A stretch of DNA of 50,749 nt, from positions 489,085 through 539,833 of the forward strand of contig BFEA01000747.1 of NCBI GenBank assembly GCA_003427395.1, written 5' to 3'. The first letter of the stretch is position 1; the number at the start of each line of letters is the position of its first letter. The stretch comes from Chara braunii (lineage: Eukaryota; Streptophyta; Charophyceae; Charales; Characeae). Shown here piece by piece: positions 10,020 to 18,747 of this stretch. The notes below the pieces were generated by a model that was not told the DNA's origin, made no database searches, and worked only from the letters and a program-made list of their open reading frames with translations. The position numbers were made by a program, and so were the translations under genes.

Positions 10020-10790
10020 TGACCCGACCAAACAGGGACTGAAACACACAGCTGATTTCTGAGTTTTGCTCATAGACTGAATGCCTTGCTGAGTTCCCCG
10101 CTTGCTACTAAGTTCTCTAAGTCTGTGTGAAAGTAAAACGCGCGCCGTGTTTGAATTCTGTGGGGGACCACCCTCTAAGCCTAAGTATTTCTCAGTGACC
10201 GATAGTGTACAAGTACTGTGAGGGAAAGGTGAAAAGAACCCTAAGAAAGGGAGTGAAATAGAAAACCTGAAACCCGATGCAAGCAATCAGTCGAAGGCTG
10301 AAAGATGCATCATCAATCAATGGATGATGGATCTGCAAAGGTTAACGGCGTACCTTTTGCATAATGGGTCAGCGAGTAAATTGATACAGCAAGCTTAAAC
10401 CCTTAGCACGCTTGCTGGACTGCATGTCTGTCTGAGTGCTGGTTGGCTTGAGTGTGTGTGTGGCCCGCAAGGGCACTTGTTCGTTCGTTGGGCCCTCAGG
10501 GACGGTACTTAGCTGTGGCTGTGACATTGAGGGATTGCAGGGGGGGAAAACACTCAAGTAGCAGGTAGGCCGGTACCGCACCCTGAAGAGGTAGATGTGC
10601 GGGTACTGGAGGCCGAGCAGAAGAAGACAAAAGTGGCATTTTGAAGAGGCCAGTAGTTGTAGGCTAGGTCTAGGCGGGTACCAGTCCAACCAGTCTGAGT
10701 CTAGGGCCTGTACGGGCAATATCAGAGTCTGCAATGATGTTTCCCTCCGAAAGGGAGGAGGTACCGGTTGCTTGGGAAGGCCGAGCGGCC
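10020..10790 (+). mobile_element. LTR-like repeat X, copy 1 (interrupted by a NUMT)
   Basis: This stretch is homologous, in opposite orientation, to 26615-27139. Both begin TGACCCG(A/T)CCAAACA and share long blocks such as GGCCGAGCAGAAGAAGACAA and CCGAAAGGGAGGAGGTACCG. Copy 1 continues past 10790, where copy 2 is cut off, into a region with a TATATAT box at 10824-10830, so X is probably an LTR whose right end I cannot fix (not beyond about 11350). Copy 1 differs by a 277-bp insertion at 10130-10406 of mitochondrial rRNA origin. Confidence 0.7.
10130..10406 (+). rRNA. Mitochondrial LSU (26S) rRNA fragment inserted in the nucleus (NUMT)
   Basis: The stretch reads as part of domain I/II of organellar large-subunit rRNA. 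Recognisable blocks are GGGGGACCACCCTCTAAGCC, AGTGACCGATAGTG, GTGAGGGAAAGGTGAAAAGA, GGAGTGAAATAGAAAACCTG, GGCGTACCTTTTGCATAATG and GGTCAGCGAGTAAATTGATA. These correspond to roughly positions 450-600 of E. coli 23S rRNA. The wording, especially AAGTATTTCTCAGTGACCGA and TTTTGCATAATGGGTCAGCG, is closer to plant mitochondrial 26S than to chloroplast 23S. It is a fragment without flanking rRNA sequence and sits precisely inside repeat X (absent from X copy 2), so it is a nuclear insertion of mitochondrial DNA and not a functional rRNA gene. The assignment rests on remembered rRNA sequence. Confidence 0.88.
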
Positions 10791-10823
10791 TGGAAGTCAC
10801 CACCCAAGAGGCAAGCAGGCCGC

Positions 10824-10830
10824 TATATAT
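10824..10830 (+). promoter_or_regulatory. TATA box of LTR-like repeat X
   Basis: GCTATATATCC within the GC-rich sequence just beyond the part shared with X copy 2. It is a candidate core promoter of the LTR. Confidence 0.4.
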
Positions 10831-11593
10831 CCAGGCCGGGCGAAGAGCCCAGCCTCATTGTCGGTGTGCAAGTTTGGCGACACACTGGTTGGAGCGCTGG
10901 CTGGAGCAGCGCTGCTGGGGAAGAAGCAAGGACTCGGAGGAGGAAGGAGGACAGGAAGGGGGAGGAGCGCCAGAGGTACTTACCTGCCTATGGTGGCAGC
11001 CATCTTCATCACCTTGGTGGGCGCTGCAGCAGGAAGGCCCCAGCTGGGGTTGAGCTACACCAAGAAGCTTCGAGGCAGAGTCAGGCATGGCGGCCTGCGC
11101 TAGGGAAGCCATAGCTACTTTGGGTTGTCCTTTGGACATCTGGGCAAGGCCTAGTAGTCTGCCATAGCCTCGGCCTATGAGAGTGAAGAGTGGGAGAGGC
11201 GGCGATGGCTATGGTGGACCTCAAGTGATACCTGCAGTAGAAGAAGGATTCGGACTCTGATTCTGGTTCAGCTATCCAACATTGTATTATTATTTCTTGT
11301 GTGAATAAGAGAGGCGGAGATAAGGAGGAAGAGAGGGTTGAGCGAAGAAGAAGAGCTCTATCATTTGTCTATGCTGGTGTACATCATCTTCTTCTTCTTT
11401 CTTACTTCTTCTTCTTCTTCTAACCTTCTCTCTCCTCTCAAGTTCATTCATTTCTTTCTGCAATCGGACAGCATTGTACTGCCTGATGAATGTGTGTCTC
11501 GAAATTGGCCAGGATCATAACAGCACAGTCACATAGCATTTCACCTTTTGCTTTGGTTTCTTTGGGTTTTGCCCTTATTTTTCCCTATCCCAG
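10831..11593 (+). other. CTF18 intron 2, right part
   Basis: The first few hundred bases probably complete repeat X. CTT-rich pyrimidine sequence follows at about 11388-11460. The final 60 bases are strongly pyrimidine-rich (TTTGGTTTCTTTGGGTTTTG, then CCTATCC) and end in CAG at 11591-11593, a textbook plant splice acceptor. Confidence 0.5.
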
Positions 11594-11695
11594 GTCAATG
11601 CAAGTGATGATCGGGCAGCTTCAGCGTTACGAGCACGTATTCTTGATGCTGTGCAGATGCAGCCTGTTATGGGTGACCGAAGGCCTAACTGTTTG
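11594..11695 (+). CDS. CTF18: CTF18 exon: NASDDR block
   Basis: This 102-bp exon of 34 codons reads VNASDDRAASALRARILDAV, then QMQPVMGDRRPNCL. The xNASDxR block follows Walker A in all clamp-loader AAA+ ATPases and contributes to nucleotide-dependent contacts. The following RILDAVQM...RPNCL is specific to CTF18, where it leads into the Walker B strand. Acceptor CAG is at 11591-11593 and donor GTAAGA at 11696; both borders are phase 0. The downstream intron to 49384 is 37,689 bp and holds almost every transposon in this window. No intact coding exon was seen inside it. Confidence 0.96.
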
Positions 11696-12455
11696 GTAAG
11701 ATTCCGAGAACCTTTTCAGAGCAGTCTGATACGTCTAACCCAAGCTCCTCTCCTGCAGGCGGAGCTTGTATTTATGAATTTTAAAACCCGTTCCTGTATT
11801 TGTGATTTTTTCAGCCCGTTCCTTTTCCACTGCTTGACAGGAATATCTAAGTATGTGATTAGCCATTGCAAACTTCTCACCTTCCTGTTTGTCGTTAATC
11901 TGGAGATAATTCAGGGTCTGCCAACTTTGGTCTAATCTGTTGCATGGGACTTTGGGGCTGACTGCTGCATGCTGATGTGGCGCTACCTCTGGTCTACAGT
12001 GCATGCTGATGTGGTGCTGCCACTGGTCTTCATTGGTGATGTGGCATATGCCACCTGTCTCAACTGCCAACGTGGCACTGTCCACGCTGTCTACATGAGG
12101 TGACTGGTTTGGGAGGAGGAGGAAGGTCGGGATCTGTGGATGAAGGAGATCGGGTACTCACCTGAGGTTGACGTCGTCACTGGAATCCGCTATATCTTCA
12201 TGGTCTTCACGAGATCAAGTGCCACGTGGCACTATTGTGTGTGATCAGGAATATACTTATTATCATTATTGATGTGGAGAGGGAAGAAGCCCGGAGAAGG
12301 AGAGGGGTCTGAAGGGATTACTGTGTGATCTTTCATCTTCTCCTTTGTCTGTTCCGCCTCCACTCTCTTCCTTTTGATGGTAATAAGATACTGTTTGAGT
12401 TATCACTTCACGATTTGGAGACTTTGATGCAGATGATGAGACTACTGATGTTTGA
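11696..12455 (+). other. Start of the 37.7-kb CTF18 intron 3
   Basis: About 11890-12060 is homologous, in reverse, to sequence at 14505-14640 (shared CTGCCAACTTTGGTCTAA and the CATGCTGATGTGG motif), so a dispersed repeat lies here. It contains two 34-bp units at 11968-12035. The rest shows no recognised feature. Confidence 0.5.
11968..12035 (-). repeat. Two reverse-orientation units of the 34-bp repeat
   Basis: CATGCTGATGTGGCGCTACC and the following bases form a 34-bp unit present twice. It is the reverse complement of the unit in the array at 15957-16083 (CCAGAGGTAGCGCCACATCA...). Confidence 0.85.
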
Positions 12456-12680
12456 CGACTTCTGAGTATCTGCCAGACTGGGTTCATTACATCTACCACT
12501 CTAATCCAGGATCTGGAAATAGATCTGATAGAACGGACATGGAAACTGATGGATGCCTATCGAGAGAGAGGCAGTGCACAGAACCACGAGATTGCCAACA
12601 TGAGAAAAGAACTCGAAGATATGGTAATGCAATTATGCAAACAAAATGAAGCAATGGAAATGCAATGTAGAACAATGTGA
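12456..12680 (+). other. Orphan open frame with coiled-coil-like segment
   Basis: The frame is open for 74 codons from 12456 to the TGA at 12678-12680. From 12498 it reads TLIQDLEIDLIERTWKLMDA, then YRERGSAQNHEIANMRKELE, then DMVMQLCKQNEAMEMQCRTM. The spacing of hydrophobic residues and the charge pattern suggest an amphipathic or coiled-coil helix. There is no plausible initiator near its start, so it looks like a fragment of a larger coding sequence, most likely a retroelement gag or an old exon. It is not part of CTF18, whose neighbouring exons are contiguous in the protein. Confidence 0.45.
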
Positions 12681-13017
12681 ATTAATGCACGCAGCCGAAG
12701 ACTAAAAATAACGATCTGACTCAATCAGACTCACGACTCTGAACATGGATACATCATCACACATGTCGAGTTGCAAGAAGGCAATGCAACCATAGATAAA
12801 AGATCCATCCTTGCTCATACACACATGGGAAGGGAAACCATAGAGGATGGAGGCAGGGGGGAAAGACGAATGTGAGGGAGAAGGAGAGAACAGACATAAG
12901 AATAGCTCAAAGTAGATGCCAAATGGTCTCTCCTCAACAATAACCTCACAATTATCGCAACCAAAATGTCGAGTCTAAGTCCTGGGCAAGAGCAGTCCGA
13001 AATGGTGACCAATCTAT

Positions 13018-13018
<1 letters not shown>

Positions 13019-13079
<61 letters not shown>
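13019..13079. repeat. (CT)n microsatellite
   Basis: About 60 bases of pure CT dinucleotide. Confidence 0.97.
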
Positions 13080-13081
<2 letters not shown>

Positions 13082-13120
13082 GAACAGGAGGAGGGAGGTG
13101 GCGGAGAAGGAAGAAAAATC

Positions 13121-13172
13121 AAGAAGAAGAAGAAGAAGAAGAAGAAGAAGAAGAAGAAGAAGAAGAAGAAGA
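13121..13172. repeat. (AAG)n microsatellite
   Basis: Seventeen or so AAG triplets, followed by a short (TC)n at about 13178-13191. Together with the CT tract it generates a spurious Ser-Leu/Arg-rich open frame. Confidence 0.97.
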
Positions 13173-13191
13173 CACTTCTCTCTCTCTCTCT

Positions 13192-14285
13192 GTGATGATC
13201 ATGATGCGAACAGATACAAGTGAAAGATTGTGTCTTGAGCTAATGCAGGTCACAGTCGAATGCCAGCCCCAGGGCAGCGTGAAGACCAAGCTATGGTGCC
13301 CAGATAAGTCTCCTCAACCTCTGCTGCTCTCTCTCCACTGCAACCTACTCTCCTAGCTCCTCTGGAGCTAAACTACCCAGCGCAGCTCTCCCACTAATGT
13401 TCCACTCCAGCAGCGTGTCGACAGAATGAATGCTCCAGCTTTCGGTGTTCAACTACTGGCACTGGCCCAGCTATATATTGCTGGGCCTACACCTGGGCTG
13501 TCTGATCTAAGTGGCAATTGGTGGTCCTGGATGCAGGTTCGGTACATGGTCCAGCCCCCTGGGCCTAAAAAGGTGGACATGGGTCCCTACCGGACGTCCA
13601 GGCAGATCTGCCGATGTTGCAGGGCAAGTCCAGAGGTGGACGAGGGCTGGACCAGTCACTACCTGAGAAAACCCTGGTCCAACCCAAATGTAGACAAAAG
13701 TCTGATTGGCCTCAAAACTCCGCGTCGGGCGAGAAACGTGGGACCTTATGCCTACTGGTTCAAACAGGCACAAAACCTGCTCGGACAATCCTAAAATCTG
13801 AGACGTCACCACCTGGAACAAAAAAAAGTTAGCAGAAAAACAAATAACTGTCAAACATAACAGAGGATAGAAAATACTGCCTCGACTACTACTCACTCTC
13901 CTTGGCCCCAACACTGCCTGGCAGACAAAACCCCTTAACCCCTATCGCATCCCCTGTCTCCTGCACGTCAATGCTCCTGACGGTCTCCTCTGCAGGCTCA
14001 TTGCCACGTGGAATCCGAAGTGGAGTAAGCGGGTGGGCGGTGTAGACAAGAGGTACAAAGTTAGGAGGGCGATGGGAAGAACCGAGGAGAAAATAGAGGA
14101 CTGAAAACAAATCCTAGGCCTAAAATGAACTTGCCTTGGCCCAAAAACTGAATTATGGCCCTCAGGCCGCCCAAAACTAGGGTCGCACGGCCTGGGGGCC
14201 TAGGGACCAATGTTGGGCCCTTAGGGCCTGTGTAGGAGGCCCATGCACGCTACGAAACTGAAAACTGGCAGCGGGAGGGCCGAGC
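13192..14285. other. Intron 3 sequence with an LTR-like promoter region
   Basis: A TATATAT box lies at 13472-13478 in GGCCCAGC-TATATAT-TGCTGGGCC, a small inverted-repeat context like that of the LTR promoters at 10824 and 15004, so part of this stretch may be LTR. The 13426-13794 open frame is not recognisable. Nothing else could be assigned. Confidence 0.4.
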
Positions 14286-14568
14286 AAACACAATATGCAA
14301 CAAGATTGGGTTGCAGACTTAGAAGAAGATCGCAAGCAATCTCAACAGTNNNNNNNNNNNNNNNNNNNNNNNNNNNNNNNNNNNNNNNNNNNNNNNNNNN
14401 NNNNNNNNNNNNNNNNNNNNNNNNNNNNNNNNNNNNNNNNNNNNNNNNNNNNNNNNNNNNNNNNNNNNNNNNNNNNNNNNNNNNNNNNNNNNNNNNNNNN
14501 NNNNAAACACAATATGCAACAAGATTGGGTTGCAGACTTAGAAGAAGATCGCAAGCAATCTCAACAGT
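14286..14568. other. Assembly gap flanked by identical 64-bp sequences
   Basis: Bases 14350-14504 are 155 N. The 64 bases before the gap (14286-14349) are identical to the 64 bases after it (14505-14568), both starting AAACACAATATGCAACAAGA. This pattern is expected when two overlapping contig ends are scaffolded without being merged, so the gap is probably artificial and the true sequence may contain the 64 bp once. Confidence 0.9.
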
Positions 14569-14670
14569 GTTAGACCAAAGTTGGCAGAAACACATACAGC
14601 GCCACATGAGCATGCAATGTAGACCAGATGTTACATGCTGCGCCTGCAACAAGCTGCACGGGCCATTTTC

Positions 14671-14808
14671 AGGCCCGTGTCGTTTTCAGCCCGAAAGCCT
14701 GAAAACAAGGGCCTACAGGCCGTGTGTTGTTTCAGCCTGAAAGCCTGAAAACAAGGGCCTACAGGCCCTGTGTCGTTTCAGCCTAAAACAGGGCCTTTCC
14801 GGCCCTGA
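14671..14808 (+). repeat. 46-bp minisatellite in a probable LTR U3
   Basis: Units start at 14671, 14717 and 14763 (AGGCC.GTGT.GTTTCAGCC, then AAAACAAGGGCCTAC); the last is truncated. They lie about 250 bp upstream of a TATA box, the arrangement of enhancer-like repeats in LTR U3 regions. Confidence 0.8.
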
Positions 14809-15003
14809 GTCTTTTCAGCCTGAAACGGAGGGCCATTTTCAGGCCCTCATGAGTTCGACCTGCCCTGAAACTCAGGCACCAGACCAGGGTTTCAGCACAG
14901 GCCATTTTGGGCCTGTTTTCAAGACAACCCTTGGTNGAGCTTCAACGCCAGGGTCTGGCACGTTTCGGCATTGGCAAGAGCAGCCTCCTGGACGGGCCAG
15001 CAC

Positions 15004-15010
15004 TATATAG
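15004..15010 (+). promoter_or_regulatory. TATA box of a probable LTR
   Basis: CACTATATAGGAC in a GGCC-rich context downstream of the 46-bp repeats. No retroelement body is attached, so a solo LTR is likely; ends were not determined. Confidence 0.45.
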
Positions 15011-15142
15011 GACTGGCCCGCCCTGCAGGCTGCAGGTAGTTCCTAGGTACTTCCCAGGCACTTCACGTGCAGTTCAGGAGGCAGGAGGTAGTCTTCAGGA
15101 TTTGGCAGCAGCACTCTGAAGGAGCGCTGCAGGAGTAGTAGT

Positions 15143-15212
15143 AGCGCTAGCAGTAGTCTGCAGCGCTGGGCGCTAGTAGCGTTAGCAGTAGTCTTCAGCG
15201 CTGGGCGCTAGT
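15143..15212. repeat. 35-bp tandem duplication
   Basis: AGCGCTAGCAGTAGTCTGCA and the following 15 bases repeat at 15178 with two or so substitutions. Short GAGAGAGTGA repeats follow at about 15234-15245 and 15350-15379. Confidence 0.85.
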
Positions 15213-15956
15213 AGGAGCTAGAGTAGAACTGGAGAGAGAGAGAGATTGGGCGGAGGCCAGGGAGACCTACCTGCAGCGCCATAGCTCCAGCTTCGTCTTC
15301 GAGGTACCTGCAGCACAGCGCCACCTTCACAGGTTAGTACCTGGCATATGAGAGAGAGTGAGAGAGAGTGAGAGAGAGTTCTTCTTCTTCCTCTTCTCAG
15401 TCCACCACCTCCCTCTCACCCTCTCGCTACCTGACTTCACTGCATCAGCAGACTACGAGAGAGTGGGCTTGGTGACATTTGGATTGAGACTCTGACATTG
15501 GGCTTCAGACATTTGACGAGGGATTATCTGGGACTTGTACCGAAGACTTGGTGTTAACGACATTCCCATCTCCCCCCTTTTCTTCGTCTGATCCCCTCCT
15601 CTTCGTCTGTGCATGTCTGGACCTGGCGCCTTCTTCCTGTGTGTAGCGCCAGGCCCCTTCACACCTTGTGATAAGGATGATGTATGTTGGGTCTGTATTG
15701 CGACATTGATTGGGCTAGTCATTGGTATTCTAGCATTCCTGCTGCGCTGTCTTGTACTACGTGAGAGAGGTCTGTCCCGGTCAGGTCAGGACTTGTATCT
15801 AAGTCTTCCACTGCGCTGTAAAGCACCATTTTTGTATGTATCAGGATGTACACTGCTTGTTGAGATGTCACTAGCACTGCATTGTCCATTCAGTCCTTTT
15901 TATCACATTGCGGATCCTCGGTTATATATGTACATCGCCCAACTGGGCATGTAACA
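15213..15956. other. Intron 3, unassigned
   Basis: No gene recognised. A 113-codon plus-strand open frame (15613-15954) contains a hydrophobic stretch (CIATLIGLVIGILAFLLRCL, i.e. a possible membrane segment) but has no family match that I know, and it ends directly at the tandem array. It may be the tail of a retroelement LTR or leader. Confidence 0.35.
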
Positions 15957-16083
15957 CCAGAGGTAGCGCCACATCAGCATGCTATGTAGACCAGAGGTAG
16001 CGCCACATCAGCATGCAATGTAGACCAGAGGTAGCACCACATCAGCATGCAATGTAGACCAGAGGTAGCGCCACATCAGCATT
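15957..16083 (+). repeat. 34-bp tandem array, about 3.7 units
   Basis: Units start at 15957, 15991, 16025 and 16059 with a strict 34-bp period: CCAGAGGTAGCGCCACATCA then GCATGCAATGTAGA. There are no spacers between units, so it is not a CRISPR-like array. Related single or double units lie at 11968-12035 (reverse) and 14600-14635. Confidence 0.95.
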
Positions 16084-16789
16084 GGCTGGCGCACAGAAGA
16101 AGCGCCAGCATGCTGCCTCCACCTTGCACTGTCGTCCGCAATCCCTGCGCACAGCCTGCGTGTAGCCAGCGTCGCGCCAGCATGAAGCCAGCGTCTAGTC
16201 AAAGTCGAGCCAGTGTCAAAGCAGCATAGCAAGACTGAATGCTTGACTCACTCGAGGCCAGCCTTAAGTAACAGTTGTCGAGGCTGTCTGGCCTCGGGTG
16301 CTTTTCCCACAGTCGTCCAGATTGACTCACAGTGAGGGCCCGGATTGCACAGTTGCAGACTTCTTCCTTGGACCTGAGGCTGTCTGGGTACCTGCATACA
16401 AACAAGTGTGTGTGCTTGACCTGTGGCCTGGGCTAGGTACCTTTGGACTTTGACTGTTGGGGTCATGGCAGTTGACCGAAGTCAACTGTCACACGTCCAG
16501 GCCCTGAGTCTTGGGTAGGGGTCCTTTTTGCCCCTGTTTCAGCCTAGGCTGAGGGCGGCCGAGTTGGCCCTCAGTCTTTCCACGAGACATATGACATGGG
16601 TTATTGCAAAGACCGTATACTACTATACTCCTCTTTCTCAATGATCCTGATTTTGCGTACCAGCTGCTGCTTTATTCATACCTGTACCTCACTTGTTCTG
16701 TTCACCCTACTCATGTTGGTTCCCGGTTCAACTATGCCATGGATTGTCATTCTTAGCCAGCTGTTACCCGGTCTTCCCCTCGTAATAAA
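16084..16789. other. Intron 3, unassigned
   Basis: GC-rich sequence with a small hairpin CAGTTGAC-CGAA-GTCAACTG at about 16469-16488 and repeated CGCCAGCAT / GCCAGCGTC motifs at 16100-16200. No gene or element recognised. Confidence 0.4.
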
Positions 16790-17020
16790 GTCTGTAATTT
16801 ATCAGCCGCAGGGCCTCCTCTGTGGCCACACGGATTCGAACCGGCGCCCTCAGCCTCAAGAGCCGAGTTTTTAAACCATTACAGTGGTGGCACGGTGTAC
16901 AAAAGTGGATCCATGTCGGTCGTGATATCCACCACAACCCTGCATGGCTATAGTGTCCGCACACACACACAACACCAGATAAAGGCATCCGCCACAGAGG
17001 CGGTAGTCGCACGCTCTGCT
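16790..17020 (-). mobile_element. tRNA-derived SINE-like copy 1
   Basis: On the minus strand the sequence contains a RNA polymerase III B-box, GGTTCGAATCC (complement of 16832-16842), preceded by TGGTTTAAAAACTCGGCTC and a stem-loop resembling a tRNA anticodon arm. The same arrangement occurs about 320 bp away (17100-17345), so this is a dispersed, locally duplicated SINE and not a tRNA gene. Its tRNA-like acceptor arm is missing. The element has a CA-rich patch (ACACACACACAACACC) near its right end. Confidence 0.7.
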
Positions 17021-17099
17021 CCCATCCAGCACAAGTGCTTATGCAACGGTTTTATCCACGGGACACCACATCCAGGTATAATTTTCGGGCTGGTTATCC

Positions 17100-17340
17100 A
17101 GTTAGACTACAGTCTGTACTTTATCAGCAGTAGGACCTCCTCCGTGCGCGCACGGATTCGAGCCGGTGCCCTCAGCCTCAAAGCCGAGTTTCTTAACCAA
17201 TACATCCATGGCATGGGTACAAAAATGGATCCATGCCAGTCGTGATATCCACCCCACCCCTGAATGGCTGTAGTGTCCTTCAACTCACACAGACACAGAC
17301 ACAACACCACACAAAGGCATCCACCACACAGGCAGTACAT
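17100..17340 (-). mobile_element. tRNA-derived SINE-like copy 2
   Basis: This is homologous to 16790-17020 along its length (TTTATCAGC, GGATTCGA.CCGG.GCCCTCA, TGGATCCATG, GTCGTGATATCCACC, AAGGCATCC.CCACA). The B-box is GGCTCGAATCC on the minus strand (17154-17164), one base off consensus. The anticodon-loop-like CTTTGAG is next to matched CTCGG/CTGAG stem halves, suggesting an origin from a Gln- or Leu-like tRNA. The two copies are in the same orientation. Confidence 0.7.
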
Positions 17341-17341
17341 T

Positions 17342-17571
17342 AGCGGTTAACAGGGACCCCCACTTTTCAGCCCCAAGTTAACCCCCCCAACCCAGAAAAG
17401 TGCATTGGAGATCAAATTTTCAGTTTTTTTTTTTTTTTTGCCCCGTTTTATTTTTGGTCAACGTTTGTGTGTGCCAGGTTTGGTGTTTGTTGGGGTCTTG
17501 GAGTTGGACTGTTTTGGCCAGCCCTGAAAAAATCCTGAAAATCCTGAAAATTTAGGGCTCTGTTAACCGCT
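17342..17571. mobile_element. Small terminal-inverted-repeat element (MITE)
   Basis: AGCGGTTAACAG at 17342-17353 is exactly complemented by CTGTTAACCGCT at 17560-17571. The 230-bp interior contains a T run (about 17428-17443) and no coding sequence. No clear target duplication was found (flanks TACAT and TCTCG), so the superfamily is open. Confidence 0.6.
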
Positions 17572-17665
17572 TCTCTCGATGAATGTCCTTACGGCAATTT
17601 AGGGGTGCGTGGACGACTAGCAACAGCGCTCAAAGATTCACAGAAAAAGTTAGGATTTCTGATAC

Positions 17666-18747
17666 TGCAAGGAATATGAGTGTGAGCGATATAAATAAAA
17701 CCAAGTTGCGAAATCACACAGCTGAACAAGTAGTTGTGTCCCAAGCAGAGAGTACAAATGCACCGAGAAAACCATCCATATAGAGCAATACAATGAAGTA
17801 ATGAGCCCATGTCCAAGCCCGTAGGCCACACCAACACAATATCCAAAGTTGCTCTCTCCTGTCTGGCACTCGGCGCCCAGCCTACACTACCTGACTAGCC
17901 TACCAATAGCCGTTTCACGCAACAGGATCACTTCGACTCTCGAAGAGCAATGTACATGACTGCGAACACCATCGTCGACCTCTCTTCATGTATCAGGTAC
18001 GTATCTCGTCACCCTCTATCAGACCTTGATTACCCCACACAGCGCCTCCTGCCCTGAAGACCACCTGATCATCCGCTGTACCCCCTGGCGCCCAGCAGCC
18101 CGGCTATGGCTGCCTGCGCCCCGCTGCCCTGCAGCGCCCCACCTCACCTCTCGCACCCCGTCAGCGCCCTTGGCAGCAGCGCAGCAGCACTTTCGCATTG
18201 CCAGCACTGGCCAGAATGCCTGGCCTGGGCTGCTTCCTTCCTTTTGTGGAAGTGGCAGCCTCCTGGATGCTGCGTGTGGCCTGGCTGGAAGCTTCCAGTA
18301 GCTTCCGGTTGGGTCCCAGACTCTGCGCCCAGGCCCGAGACTACAGTTGAGGGCCTGGGCCCTTTGCAGTTAGGCACGGCCTGAGTCTCCGGAATTGGGC
18401 TGTTTGCTGCATCTGTGCAGGGCTCCCGGGCAGGTGCGTTGGCTCTACTGCTTCTGCCAAGGCCGAAGGCCTGCTCCCCAATGTATCGGCCCTTCTTTGT
18501 GTCTGTGTGCCCAGGCGCAACTGTCACGGCCTGGGCCAACTGTATGATGCAGCAATGTGAGGCTCACGCGTCTTCCCAACCAACTGGCGTGCTGCGAGAG
18601 CCTGAATACCCACATATGGAAATGTCGAATTTTTCTTTTGACGAATATTCAGGCCCGCCTTCACTTAGGGCGGGCACTTGGCTTGCTGGGGGCCTTAGCC
18701 CATAACAATGTGATGTCTGATAGGGCCCCTTGAGGGCTTGTTCCTCA
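17666..18747 (-). repeat. 3' LTR of the gypsy element
   Basis: Plus-strand ends are TGCAAGG...TTCCTCA, i.e. TG...CA. It aligns with 25528-26614 over its full length. It contains a hairpin-forming segment GCCCGCC-TTCACTTAG-GGCGGGC at 18653-18675 near the transcriptional start side. Confidence 0.92.

Noticed and set aside
10130-10406. Functional rRNA gene
   Set aside because: Only about 270 bases of LSU rRNA are present, inside a repeat; it is a NUMT fragment.
12966-13223. Ser-Leu repeat plus poly-Arg open frame
   Set aside because: It is the translation of (CT)n and (AAG)n microsatellites; not a gene.
15957-16083. Possible CRISPR array (34-bp repeats)
   Set aside because: The units are directly adjacent with no spacers, and the context is a eukaryotic intron; it is a minisatellite.
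16832-17164. tRNA genes suggested by the B-box matches
   Set aside because: No acceptor stem or complete cloverleaf; the duplicated body indicates a SINE.
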